A stretch of DNA of 50,174 bases from Candidatus Bathyarchaeota archaeon (GTDB lineage Archaea > Thermoproteota > Bathyarchaeia > 40CM-2-53-6), in assembly GCA_005884195.1 (NCBI GenBank), contig VBBP01000047.1, positions 1 through 50,174 of the forward strand, given 5' to 3'. The notes below the pieces were generated by a model that worked only from the letters and a program-made list of their open reading frames with translations, did no database searches and had not been told where the DNA came from. Shown one piece after another: positions 1 through 8,258 of this stretch (position 1 is the stretch's first letter; each line of letters begins with the position of its first letter). A program made the translations under genes and the position numbers.

Positions 1-186
1 CTATGGGTCCGGGGCGGGATAACCATAGAATCAGCGGATGGCATGCCTTACGAGATAAGAAGCAAGGTCACCCTTTGCCGCTGCGGGGTTTCAACCAACA
101 AGCCATTCTGCAACGGCAGTCATGCGACCATCAAGTTCAGGGACGAGCTTGTCGAGTTCGTCAGACAAAAGCCAGCCAAACAATAG
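1..186 (+). CDS. CDGSH-type iron-sulfur protein, C-terminal fragment
   Basis: The frame is open from the first base of the window to a TAG at 184-186, giving the last 61 residues of a protein that starts outside the window. It holds the 2Fe-2S signature C-x-C-x2-S-x3-P-x-C-x-G-S-H (CRCGVSTNKPFCNGSH, about residues 26-41), with Asn in place of the usual Asp of CDGSH. The preceding LWVRGGI...ESADG stretch resembles the linker found before this domain in prokaryotic CDGSH proteins. Three Cys and one His would bind a 2Fe-2S cluster. In this family the domain serves in redox or iron-sulfur handling; no specific pathway can be named. There is no methionine start in the visible part because the gene is cut by the window edge. 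Confidence 0.88.
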   Translation, partial: LWVRGGITIESADGMPYEIRSKVTLCRCGVSTNKPFCNGSHATIKFRDELVEFVRQKPAKQ

Positions 187-267
187 TCGAAGAGAAACTA
201 GGTTTCAACGGACGGGCCTTATTTCTGGAGGGCTTGTTGGATCAGAACATCAATCCCGGCAATGTTG

Positions 268-285
268 CCCGACCAATTCGTCGGG
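268..285 (+). other. Hairpin downstream of the CDGSH gene
   Basis: CCCGAC and GTCGGG form a perfect 6-bp stem around the six-base loop CAATTC, 82 bases after the CDGSH stop codon. No T-run follows directly, so it is a possible 3' UTR structure rather than a clear terminator. Confidence 0.35.
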
Positions 286-303
286 AATAGAATAGCAAAC
301 TCG

Positions 304-424
304 TTCTTGAAATCGGGTCCTGGAACCTGTATCTGAAACTAGTTTGAAACCGGTCTTGGAATCAGTATCCTAAGTCGTTCCTGAAACCGGTATTGAACTG
401 TTCCTAAACACATCCTGAAACCCC
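304..424 (+). repeat. Degenerate short tandem repeat (unit about 12 nt)
   Basis: About ten imperfect copies of a unit close to TCCTGAAACCGGT follow one another: TTCTTGAAATCGGG, TCCTGGAACCTGT, ATCTGAAACTAG, TTTGAAACCGG, TCTTGGAATCAGT, TCCTGAAACCGGT, TCCTAAACACA and TCCTGAAACCCC among them. The unit length drifts between 10 and 14, so it does not encode a protein repeat. It lies in the noncoding stretch 187-520 between the CDGSH gene and the converging gene at 521-829; I see nothing else in that stretch apart from the hairpin at 268-285. Confidence 0.5.
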
Positions 425-520
425 ACTATCCGATCCAACACCTGTTAAGCTTCATGGGGCTCCCGGGGTCGACTCAGGTCTCTCGCGCCCAAGAATCACT
501 CAAAAACAGAACTTTTCATG

Positions 521-829
521 TTAGACGTAGATGTTTGATTTGCCCAGTTTGTCGATGTCGAATCCTAGTCGTCCGACCATATACTTGAAAACGTCCCTTC
601 CAACCTCAGTCGCCTTGGCCGGGTCAACCTGGTCCTTCCGGAACCGTGACAATAGGCTAACAGAGATATCGGTCAACGCGGCAATAAGCGTAACAACTTC
701 CTCTACGGAGACCTGTTTCCGGTCCTCGAATACGTCCTTCTTGATGAACTCTAACACCATCCGTGCATACTTTGCCATGCCGTCCCCACCTTCCTCCATA
801 TCAGAAAGCGCGGCGCCCGAATCAGTCAT
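521..829 (-). CDS. Hypothetical protein, 102 aa
   Basis: Unrecognised soluble protein. It is mostly helical in appearance, with a charged N-terminal third and a central EEVVTLIAALTDISVSLLSRF stretch that could be an amphipathic helix; no cysteines or catalytic motifs are visible. The ATG at 829 is favoured because a TATA-like element (854-861 on the minus strand) sits about 28 nt upstream, which fits a leaderless transcript. An internal ATG at 778, preceded by a purine-rich GGTGGGG, is the alternative and would remove 17 residues. It is divergent from the membrane-protein gene at 885, with 55 bp between starts. No function is proposed. Confidence 0.65.
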   Translation of the reverse strand: MTDSGAALSDMEEGGDGMAKYARMVLEFIKKDVFEDRKQVSVEEVVTLIAALTDISVSLLSRFRKDQVDPAKATEVGRDVFKYMVGRLGFDIDKLGKSNIYV

Positions 830-853
830 AGAAAGACGGAGAGAGTCCCCCGT

Positions 854-861
854 CTAATAAG
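854..861 (-). promoter_or_regulatory. TATA-like element for the 521-829 gene
   Basis: CTTATTAG on the minus strand is centred about 28 nt before the ATG at 829, the spacing expected for a leaderless archaeal transcript. Confidence 0.4.
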
Positions 862-884
862 AGACACGACGAGAGGAGAAGGTT

Positions 885-1265
885 ATGCAGAGGCTCAGCC
901 CCGCGACAGCCGTCATCTCGATTCTCAGCTTCACCCTTGGAGTCTGGCTGGTCTTCGATGGAGCACGGAAACTAGTCACAGGATACTACACCGGGGAGCA
1001 GACAATAGGACTAGGACCTTGGGCGACACTAGTCTTGGCGATAGGCCTACGACCCTCAGACATGGCCTTCCCTTTCCTCTTCCTCGGGGTACTCTGGATC
1101 GTGAATGGATCTATTATCCTACTTGGATCCAGCACGAGGTACGAGCGCGTCATCGCAATCTCCATTGTCACACTCTTCTATGCTATTCCAGGGACCATCA
1201 TTAGCATAATCACCATATCGTTGTCCTTGAGGGAAAGACGCATCGCGAGACTTGCTGAGGACTAG
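885..1265 (+). CDS. Small integral membrane protein, 126 aa
   Basis: Unrecognised protein with about four hydrophobic segments (residues about 7-24, 43-56, 60-80 and 88-112) and an Arg-rich C-terminal tail (RERRIARLAED). The start is supported by GGAGAAGG placed 2-9 nt before the ATG. It is divergent from the gene at 521-829, and its stop codon overlaps by 4 bp the stop of the converging phosphoesterase gene. No family can be assigned from motifs; it is probably a cytoplasmic-membrane protein with a short cytosolic tail. Confidence 0.65.
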   Translation: MQRLSPATAVISILSFTLGVWLVFDGARKLVTGYYTGEQTIGLGPWATLVLAIGLRPSDMAFPFLFLGVLWIVNGSIILLGSSTRYERVIAISIVTLFYAIPGTIISIITISLSLRERRIARLAED

Positions 1266-2662
1266 CTACCGGACTGGTTCCTTGTTCGTTTCGCGTGTTT
1301 GAGTTTCGCCCGCGCTCTGATCGTTAGAAGGGTAAGCGAGGCAAGCAGCCCTATGATTCCGCCGATGATGATCAGCCATACGCTGTTCGAAAGTCCGAGA
1401 AATGTGTCCCCCGAGGCAGCCTTGACCGTGATTGTCTGAGAACTAGTGGCAGTCTGGGGAGGTGTAGACGAGTCCGTCACATTTTCAGTCACGGTGAAGG
1501 ATTGAGCGCTGGCGTAGATGTGAGTGACAGATGCTCCAGTCCCAGTTGCCCCATCACCAAAATTCCAGCTGAAACTGTACGGTGATGTCCCACTGGCTGT
1601 GCTCGCTGTAAAAGTGACTGTTGTATTCACCAGGGGATTGATTGGTGAGACGGCAAAGCTTGTCGATATTGGTTGTGTCGTTGCTGACCCAAAGAATTCG
1701 GTCATGGGATTCGCGCTTGCGTCATTCGAGGTGAGTGAACTCAGGCCCCAGACTGTTTCCAGGGTCTTGAGGTATGAATAGTGGCTGTAGGAACCGGTTC
1801 CGACGTATCCCGTTTTCACAACAGGACCAGACCAAGAACCATAGACGAAGTCATGGGGGTAGTTATCATTTCCTTCATCATACTGAATCCATAGAGCAGC
1901 TTTCTTCGTAGTGAAGAGAGTGCTGCCCAAAATCTGAGGCACTAGCGTCTTCAAGTAGTTGTCGCAAAAACTCATCGTCGAACTATGACAGTTGTTAGAA
2001 TCGTTAGGAGTCAACCAGATATAATTCGCTGGAGTAGGTGAATTCAGTTCAGCGAGAAACGCGGTATCTGAGGACGCAGCTGTTGAGAGAAGATGGCTGC
2101 ATCTTGCAGTATTCGTCTGTATATCAGTGAAAGTAATGAACGCATAATGGTCTCCCCCGCGGGGGGGCTGCGCGTTACAAGTTCCAGAGCCTGATCCGCC
2201 CTCATACCATGCATCCCATGTTCTTCCAGATGCTTCAATCCTATCGATGATGTTCAATGCGCTTGTTCTCCCAGGGCAATAACCGCAATCATTTGTGAAT
2301 CCATAGTCATCTCCTGCAATCAGTTGCACGTAGTTACCTTCACTTGGATGGTCTACTGCTGTATATCCACCTATAGAGCAGGATGAATCGCTTTGACAAG
2401 TTCCGGCTAGTCCGTACGTTGTCGCAAGCGAGGTTTGATAGGTTCCGCCGCCTCCGCAAGTGGTTATGACTTCGCAAAAGCCATTGTTCTCCATCAGTAT
2501 GGTGACTATGTAGTCGAACGATGCACCGGAAGGGGCGAGGATTAGGCTATGACTGTGAGACTGGTCAGTCGAAGTCGCCAGTGGAGCGACTAGGGAGCCT
2601 AGTAAGACAAGACTACAAATCAGCATTGCTTTGATTCCGGCAAAACAGGGTTTCTCGGTCAA
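1262..2662 (-). CDS. Secreted, membrane-anchored phosphoesterase with one PKD domain
   Basis: 466 aa. A signal peptide (about 1-32) is followed by a phosphoesterase domain (about 45-325) of the phospholipase C/acid phosphatase superfamily. Supporting motifs are the N-terminal MENNGF metal-site motif (E58, N59), DHYAF (D171, H172) and YDEGN (D262, E263). One PKD domain follows (about 332-414, containing WNFGDG), then a single transmembrane helix (about 426-448) and a basic cytosolic tail. Family members hydrolyse phosphate mono- or diesters outside the cell; the substrate here is unknown. The start is TTG, aligned with the paralogue at 2748-6404, with GAGG about 12 nt upstream. It lies directly downstream of that paralogue, which shares long stretches of near-identical DNA. 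The neighbouring phosphate permeases make organic-phosphate scavenging a reasonable inference. Confidence 0.85.
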   Translation of the reverse strand: MTEKPCFAGIKAMLICSLVLLGSLVAPLATSTDQSHSHSLILAPSGASFDYIVTILMENNGFCEVITTCGGGGTYQTSLATTYGLAGTCQSDSSCSIGGYTAVDHPSEGNYVQLIAGDDYGFTNDCGYCPGRTSALNIIDRIEASGRTWDAWYEGGSGSGTCNAQPPRGGDHYAFITFTDIQTNTARCSHLLSTAASSDTAFLAELNSPTPANYIWLTPNDSNNCHSSTMSFCDNYLKTLVPQILGSTLFTTKKAALWIQYDEGNDNYPHDFVYGSWSGPVVKTGYVGTGSYSHYSYLKTLETVWGLSSLTSNDASANPMTEFFGSATTQPISTSFAVSPINPLVNTTVTFTASTASGTSPYSFSWNFGDGATGTGASVTHIYASAQSFTVTENVTDSSTPPQTATSSQTITVKAASGDTFLGLSNSVWLIIIGGIIGLLASLTLLTIRARAKLKHAKRTRNQSGS

Positions 2663-2747
2663 TTGGTCTAGCTGCCTCTTCGAACTTTGACCTCAGCAGC
2701 TTTGTGCTGCCTTCCGGGATTTAATGGTCCCGGCTTTTTTCCGGTCT

Positions 2748-5700
2748 TCAATTTCGTAGGCGTCGTTTCGTTCGCTCTAGACTCGTCCGAGCCTTTATTG
2801 TGAGAGCGGCAAGGGCGCTGACAAGCCCGAGAAGTCCCCCGATTGCCAGGAGCGAGATTGTGGGAGAGACCTTTGGTATTATTCCGCATAGTGTGCAGCT
2901 TCCGTTCGAGCCTCCACTTGAGCCTCCGCTTCCACCGTTAGACCCTCCGGGAGCGGCTTGGTTTACTTGAATTCCTATTGGTTTGCTTGTTGGTGTGGAT
3001 GGATCGCTGCTGTCCGTGGCCGTGAAAACGATGGTATGGGATCCTGTCTGGCTTGAGCTGGGTTTCCAAGAGAAGGCCCCGGTTGTTGGGTTGAAGTTTG
3101 CGCCTGTTGGTAGGCCTGTTGCCGAGAGGGTTACACTTCCTCCTGTGTTGGCTGAGGTGCTTGTAATTGTGAAGTTGATCCAGGTTCCGGTTGGTGCGGT
3201 CTGATTGCTTGGGACCGTTAGTACGGGTGGGAGTAAGGCTTGCACATTAACGGTTATGGTCTGTGAGACACTAGCTTGCGGCGTCGCAGAGTCCGTAACT
3301 GTGACAGTAGCAGCGTAGGAACCCGCGGCATAATAGGTGTGGGTTACACTTTTTCCGCTTCCGGTTCCGCCATCACCGAACGCTACCGTGTAAGTGTACG
3401 GTGTTGTTCCGCCTGTGGCAGAGGTGCTGAAAGTTACTGCTTGCCCAGCTTCGGGGGAAGTTGAGGAGACGCTAAAGGTTGTTGAGAGTGGGAGGCTTGT
3501 GTATACGGTTATGGAGCGAGTGCTGGTCGCGGTCTTCGTTGGAGTGGAAGAATCTGTCGCGGTCTCTGTTACTGTGAACGGTCCGGCCGTTGTGTATCTA
3601 TGGGTAGTTGTGGCTCCGGTGCCTGTTGTCCCATCGCCGAAGTTCCAGCTGATAGCGTAGGGTAGCGCTCCGCCCGTCGTTACTGCCGTGAATGTGACTG
3701 GCGAGTTTACGAGCGGTGTGGCGGGGAGGAAAGTGAAGCTAGTCGACAATGGTGGGGTCGGCTGGACAGTCACTGTCTTGGAGCCGGTCGCACTCTGGGA
3801 AGGTGAAGACGAGTCGGTCGCGGTTTCAGTTACCGTAAAGGATTGAACACTGGCGAAGGTATGAACGATCGAGGCTCCTGTTCCCGATGATCCATCACCG
3901 AAATTCCAAGTTACAGAGTATGGAGCCGTTCCTCCTGTTGTAGTAGCAGTGAACGTCACGGGTGTGTTTACGATTGGACTTGTTGGTTGGAATGTGAAGC
4001 TGGTTGACGGTGGAGGTGGCATAGAGATCCCTACTGTCTTGGAACTGGTGGCTGTCTGGGCTGGTGTAGACGAATCTGTCGCAGTCTCTGTCACAGTGAA
4101 TGATTGAGCTGTCGTGTAAGTATGGGTGACTGTAGAGCCCGTACCAGTCGTGCCATCCCCGTAGTTCCAGCTAGTAGTGTAGGGTGACGTTCCGCCCAAG
4201 GTTGTGGCGGTGAAAGTTACCGGCGTGTTCACTATAGGGTTGCTGGGTGAGACCGTGAAGCTTGTCGACAGTGGGATGGAGCCTACGTTGAGGTTGACTG
4301 TGTACCAGTCAACGTTGACCGAGTTTACGAGGTAGCCTTCCGTTCCGATTTCAACTCCTTTCAGGGTACATTGAGTGTTTGCCGGAAGTCCCCACGCAGC
4401 AAGATCGCCCTGGCAAAGCTGCGTAACACCGGCTGTGAGTATTCCTGACTGTCCCGGATTTATTTGTAAGGTGACAATGTCCCAGCCGAAAGAGTCTCCG
4501 GGGTCGTAGGTGGCTGTGCTTCCGAGAGGGCTATCAACTCCGTTAATATTCTCGACGCGCGACTGCGTATCCAACCAAGAGTAGGTTGTGCCTCCTGACG
4601 TTGACGAGGGAACCTGATAGTAGAGCGCAACGTAGAGGTGGTATCTAGAGCCAGAGAGAAGGTCTCTGCTCAGAAAGTTGAACGATACTGTAACGCTTGT
4701 TATCCCAGAGGGAAGGGCAGCACCAACTGTCGAGCCCCACGGGAAACTGCCTCTTTGAGCGGTGCAGTAGCCGTAGCTGTTTGGCCCGCCCCCGGATGTT
4801 GACTGTCGCGTCTGCAGGACCCCGTTGGAGATCGTCTCTGTGCCTCCTGGACAGTTGTTGATGTACCAAGTGTTGCCGAAGTTCCCTGTGAGCGATGATG
4901 ATACGACTACGGTGTGAGTGGCCGACGCGGTTTGCTTTGGTGAGGACGAATCCGTCACCGTCTCCACCACCGTGAACGATTGGGCCGCAGTATAGGTGTG
5001 AGTCGCCGTCGCGCCTGTTGCGATTGCGCCGTCGCCGAAGTCCCAGCTACCAGCGTACGGTAGCGTTCCACCTGTCGTTACCGCAGTGAACGACACGAGA
5101 GAGTTCACCACCGGAGTCGCGGGAAGAAACGTAAAGCTTGCCGACAACGGTAATGACGTGACGACTGTTACTGTCTGAGAGCTGGTCGAGGTCTGGGACG
5201 GAGATGCAGAGTCTGTCGCAGTCTCTGTAACGCTGAAGGATCCCGGGCTGGCATAGGTGTGGGCGACTGAAGCTCCTGACCCAGATCCGCCGTCTCCAAA
5301 ATTCCAGTTGAGGCTGTACGGTGGTGTCCCACCACTTGTGGTCGCTGTGAAAATGACTGGTACGTTAACCACCGGAGTACTAGGTGAGATAGTGAAACTT
5401 GTGGACAATGTCGGAGGTGTTACTGAGCCGAAGAACTCTGTCATAGGGGCCGCGTTTGCGTCATTCGAGGTGAGTGAACTCAGGCCCCAGACTGTTTCCA
5501 GGGTCTTGAGGTATGAATAGTGGCTGTAGGAACCGGTTCCAACGTATCCTGTTTTCACAACTGGACCTGACCAAGAACCATAAATGAAGTCATGTGGGTA
5601 GCTGTCATTTCCCTCATCATACTGAATCCACAAGGCTGCCTTCTTAGTCGTAAAGAGGGTGCTGGTCAGAATCTTTGGTACAAGTGTTTTCAGGTAGTTG

Positions 5701-6404
5701 TCACAGAAGCTCATCGCTGTGTCGTGGCAGTTGTTTGAATCGGTAGGAGTCAACCAGATATAATTCGCTGGCGTAGCTGAGTTCAATTCGGCGAGAAACT
5801 GTGTATCTGTTGATGCTGTTGTTGAGAGAAGATGGCTACATCTTGCAGTATTCGTTTGTATGTCGGTGAAAGTAATAAACGCATAGTGGTCTCCTCCACG
5901 CGGTGGGTTTGCATTACAGGTTCCAGAGCCTGATCCGCCCTCATACCATGCATCCCATGTTCTTCCTGATGCCTCAATCCTATCGATGATGTTCAATGCG
6001 CTTGTTCGACCAGGGCAATAACCGCAATCATTTGTGAATCCATAGTCGTTCCCTGCAATCAGTTGCACGTAGTTACCTTCACTCGGATGGTCTACTGCTG
6101 TATATCCGCCAGTAGAACAGGATGAATCGCTCTGGCATGTTCCAGCTAATCCATACGCTGCAGCAAGTGATGTTTGATAGGGTCCACCGCCACCGCAAGT
6201 GGTGATGACTTCACAGTAGCCGTTGTTCTCCATTAGTATGGTGACTACGTAGTCGAAAGTTGCGCCCGATGGGGCGAGGATGACGCTATGATTGTGAGAC
6301 TGATTGGGGGAAGCTGCTATTGGGGCGGCTGCGAGTGATCCTAGCAAGACAAAGCTGCAAATCAGGATTATCTTGATTCTGACAAACGAGGGTTTCTTCG
6401 ACAA
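2748..6404 (-). CDS. Large surface phosphoesterase with six PKD domains
   Basis: About 1218 aa from the TTG at 6404; a second TTG four codons upstream (6416) is possible. The 6404 choice matches the start of the paralogue and leaves GGAGG 12 nt upstream. In numbering from 6416: signal peptide (about 10-35), phosphoesterase domain (about 45-335; E63, N64, D176, H177, D267, E268), two PKD domains (338-418, 424-505), a unique beta-rich block with Cys and Trp (about 508-712), four more PKD domains (716-797, 804-884, 890-971, 976-1057), a putative Ig-like domain (1062-1152), a Gly/Ser linker (1157-1171) and a C-terminal membrane helix (about 1185-1207) with a basic tail. The enzyme head would be held away from the cell on a stalk of beta-sandwich domains. 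Substrate unknown. Confidence 0.85.
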   Translation of the reverse strand: MSKKPSFVRIKIILICSFVLLGSLAAAPIAASPNQSHNHSVILAPSGATFDYVVTILMENNGYCEVITTCGGGGPYQTSLAAAYGLAGTCQSDSSCSTGGYTAVDHPSEGNYVQLIAGNDYGFTNDCGYCPGRTSALNIIDRIEASGRTWDAWYEGGSGSGTCNANPPRGGDHYAFITFTDIQTNTARCSHLLSTTASTDTQFLAELNSATPANYIWLTPTDSNNCHDTAMSFCDNYLKTLVPKILTSTLFTTKKAALWIQYDEGNDSYPHDFIYGSWSGPVVKTGYVGTGSYSHYSYLKTLETVWGLSSLTSNDANAAPMTEFFGSVTPPTLSTSFTISPSTPVVNVPVIFTATTSGGTPPYSLNWNFGDGGSGSGASVAHTYASPGSFSVTETATDSASPSQTSTSSQTVTVVTSLPLSASFTFLPATPVVNSLVSFTAVTTGGTLPYAGSWDFGDGAIATGATATHTYTAAQSFTVVETVTDSSSPKQTASATHTVVVSSSLTGNFGNTWYINNCPGGTETISNGVLQTRQSTSGGGPNSYGYCTAQRGSFPWGSTVGAALPSGITSVTVSFNFLSRDLLSGSRYHLYVALYYQVPSSTSGGTTYSWLDTQSRVENINGVDSPLGSTATYDPGDSFGWDIVTLQINPGQSGILTAGVTQLCQGDLAAWGLPANTQCTLKGVEIGTEGYLVNSVNVDWYTVNLNVGSIPLSTSFTVSPSNPIVNTPVTFTATTLGGTSPYTTSWNYGDGTTGTGSTVTHTYTTAQSFTVTETATDSSTPAQTATSSKTVGISMPPPPSTSFTFQPTSPIVNTPVTFTATTTGGTAPYSVTWNFGDGSSGTGASIVHTFASVQSFTVTETATDSSSPSQSATGSKTVTVQPTPPLSTSFTFLPATPLVNSPVTFTAVTTGGALPYAISWNFGDGTTGTGATTTHRYTTAGPFTVTETATDSSTPTKTATSTRSITVYTSLPLSTTFSVSSTSPEAGQAVTFSTSATGGTTPYTYTVAFGDGGTGSGKSVTHTYYAAGSYAATVTVTDSATPQASVSQTITVNVQALLPPVLTVPSNQTAPTGTWINFTITSTSANTGGSVTLSATGLPTGANFNPTTGAFSWKPSSSQTGSHTIVFTATDSSDPSTPTSKPIGIQVNQAAPGGSNGGSGGSSGGSNGSCTLCGIIPKVSPTISLLAIGGLLGLVSALAALTIKARTSLERTKRRLRN

Positions 6405-6416
6405 CTTTCCTAACAA

Positions 6417-7168
6417 CCTCCTCGAGGTTTGAACCCGGCAGCGTGATGCTGCGGGTGCGGACCTAACACTACCACTCTTGTTTTCATTCTCAATTTTCTT
6501 TCACGCCCTCGGGCGGAATCAGGGTGGCCCGAGCGGAACCATCTACTCGCTTCGCCGACGCAGAACCAGACTCTTTGTTGTGAGCGAGTTCTTCGGCAAG
6601 AAACTATATAGTACAAGTTTTCGGTATAGGCGCTACCGAACTTCGCGTCCGGGAACCAAGTTCAAGTGCCCAGTTACCACAGCACACTTGTGTGGACTCG
6701 AATTTCTCACCCTCGCTCCAAACACGAACGATACCGGTGAGACTCGAGCATGTCCGGGGGCTCCGCTCTCCATTGGAAACACCAACACCGCCGGTCTCTG
6801 GGACGGCCCCTAGACTAAAGGACCGAAGAGACTACAGGGCTCGAGTAGAAACCGCGTCTTTCTACTCGTGTCTCGACTCCGAAGAGTTCTGTTTCAATGG
6901 GGGCCGCTCCTGCGCGCGAGGCAGAGTCTACCGTGTATCGGAGGAAGAGTTTCAGGAAAAAGAACTCGTCCTTAGCGTCTGAAGAGCCTCGAGGCTCAGC
7001 GGTTGGAGATACGACTAACGACTCCATCGCTCCAAGCCGCCCATCATTCCGGTTTAATTTATAACGCGTGTGGTACAGGGATCCGTCTCAAGCTAGATAT
7101 CTCTGGCTTGCAGTGTGCAGCCCGATACTTTCCCGCTGGGACGGGCACTCGCTCAGTTCTGGCTGCGA
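6417..7168. other. 750-bp noncoding stretch with strong hairpins
   Basis: No convincing gene is present; short open frames have no protein-like composition. Three clear inverted repeats occur: TTCGGTA/TACCGAA with a 7-nt loop (6620-6640), CGAGTAGAAA/TTTCTACTCG with a 7-nt loop (6842-6868, perfect 10-bp stem) and the 14-nt palindrome GAGCCTCGAGGCTC (6984-6997). An AT-rich TATA-like CTATATAG (6604-6611) lies about 25-30 nt before the first hairpin. A structured RNA transcribed on the plus strand is possible. I checked for conserved motifs of RNase P RNA, SRP RNA and tRNA and did not see them. Confidence 0.4.
6438..6452 (-). other. Small inverted repeat upstream of the large phosphoesterase gene
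   Basis: GCAGC and GCTGC pair around the loop GTGAT, 33-48 nt upstream of the TTG at 6404. The paralogous gene has an equivalent GCAGC/GCTGC pair (loop TTTGT) at 2696-2710, 33-48 nt upstream of its TTG at 2662. The flanking bases (TCGA-GTTTGA versus TCGA-ACTTTGA) also resemble each other, so the two promoters or leaders appear to derive from one ancestor. Confidence 0.4.
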
Positions 7169-8161
7169 CTAACCCCAGAACCTTGTTCCAAGGATTGAGG
7201 CGACAATAGCCAATAGTCCTGCAGCGGGTAGAGTCACCATCCAGGCTAGCGCCATTCCCCGCAACGCCGACCCCAAGAACTGCCTGCCCTTCTTCCCATG
7301 ATGCCCTGCTGCCGCACCCTCGGATACATGAGTTGTCGAAAAAGCATCGCCAAAGTATGATCCGGCAGAGACGAGTACCGCCGTTGCCGCGTGCGCCTTC
7401 AACCTGTGCCCACGATGGAGCGGAGTATGTCCGATCAATGTCTTGGCCACCCGATCCCCCCACACCAGCGAGCCCGCTACGACCGCTACACCTACGACAA
7501 TATAGGGCAGCAAAACGCCTTCCTCTGACGTGCCCAGTAATAGGAAAGCGCCAAGAGCAGCCATCTTAGGGGCATCATTCACACCTCTCGCGAAGGCGAC
7601 ACCTGCGGCAGAACCCCAGTCGGCCATTCCGAGGCGTCTTGAGGAGGCTTCATCAACCTCGGTGTCTCGTTTGTGAAATAACCGGCTGATAATGTAGACG
7701 CCGAAGAGAGCAACAAATGGCCCCGCGGCCAGGGGAAGGAGGATCCTCCAGATGAGGAAGGTCCATTCTAGGCTGGATGCACCAAGCAGGTAGATGGCCT
7801 GTACTATGATCGCTCCGACGATTGCGTGGGTCGTTGACACCTGAATCCTGAGAAGAGTTGCAATAAGTATCCATGAAGCTGCACCTACTAGAGCAGCGAG
7901 TATGAAGGAAAACCCCGGCGTTGTTTGGAAGAAGCTCTGTGGAGTGAACGCAGAGAATAGTCTGACCGAGATTATGATTGCTAAGATACTGCCAAGGCCA
8001 CTGAACAGGCCTCCCCAGATGAGGGGCGCGTATTTCGGCTTGAAGGCGGCAGTGTCCGGATCCATCATGAGGGCCGCGACGCTCTTACCTACATCGTTCG
8101 CTCCATTGCCAAAGGCTAGGACGAACAATACTGCGAGCCCAATCTCGACGGTCACCAACAA
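7169..8161 (-). CDS. PiT-family inorganic phosphate permease
   Basis: 330 aa, about the usual length for archaeal PHO4/PiT proteins, with about ten membrane segments in two inverted halves. The N-terminal signature GANDVGKSVAA (about 20-30) and its internal counterpart GVNDAPK (about 192-198) are the two conserved phosphate-site repeats, and the paired STTH motifs (QVSTTHAIVG and AFSTTHVSEG) also match. It would take up phosphate (as metal-phosphate complex) with an ion gradient. It is the last gene of an apparent operon after DUF47 (9196-9897) and a second, divergent PiT-like protein (8259-9185), with 97 bp separating it from the latter. Confidence 0.93.
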   Translation of the reverse strand: MLVTVEIGLAVLFVLAFGNGANDVGKSVAALMMDPDTAAFKPKYAPLIWGGLFSGLGSILAIIISVRLFSAFTPQSFFQTTPGFSFILAALVGAASWILIATLLRIQVSTTHAIVGAIIVQAIYLLGASSLEWTFLIWRILLPLAAGPFVALFGVYIISRLFHKRDTEVDEASSRRLGMADWGSAAGVAFARGVNDAPKMAALGAFLLLGTSEEGVLLPYIVVGVAVVAGSLVWGDRVAKTLIGHTPLHRGHRLKAHAATAVLVSAGSYFGDAFSTTHVSEGAAAGHHGKKGRQFLGSALRGMALAWMVTLPAAGLLAIVASILGTRFWG

Positions 8162-8258
8162 TGCACGAACACATGCGAGACTTAGTATTGACCGAAGGCA
8201 GGCCCCCGGACGATATTTGCCGAGTGGTACCAGCGCTCCTCGGAGGGGCCTAGTCCCA

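Noticed and set aside
2668-2889. Minus-strand 73-aa frame between the two phosphoesterase genes
   Set aside because: Overlaps the true 3' end of the large gene in another register and has no protein-like composition.
6692-6982. Plus-strand 96-aa frame in the structured gap
   Set aside because: Amino-acid composition looks random, no ribosome binding site, and it runs across the strong hairpin stems.
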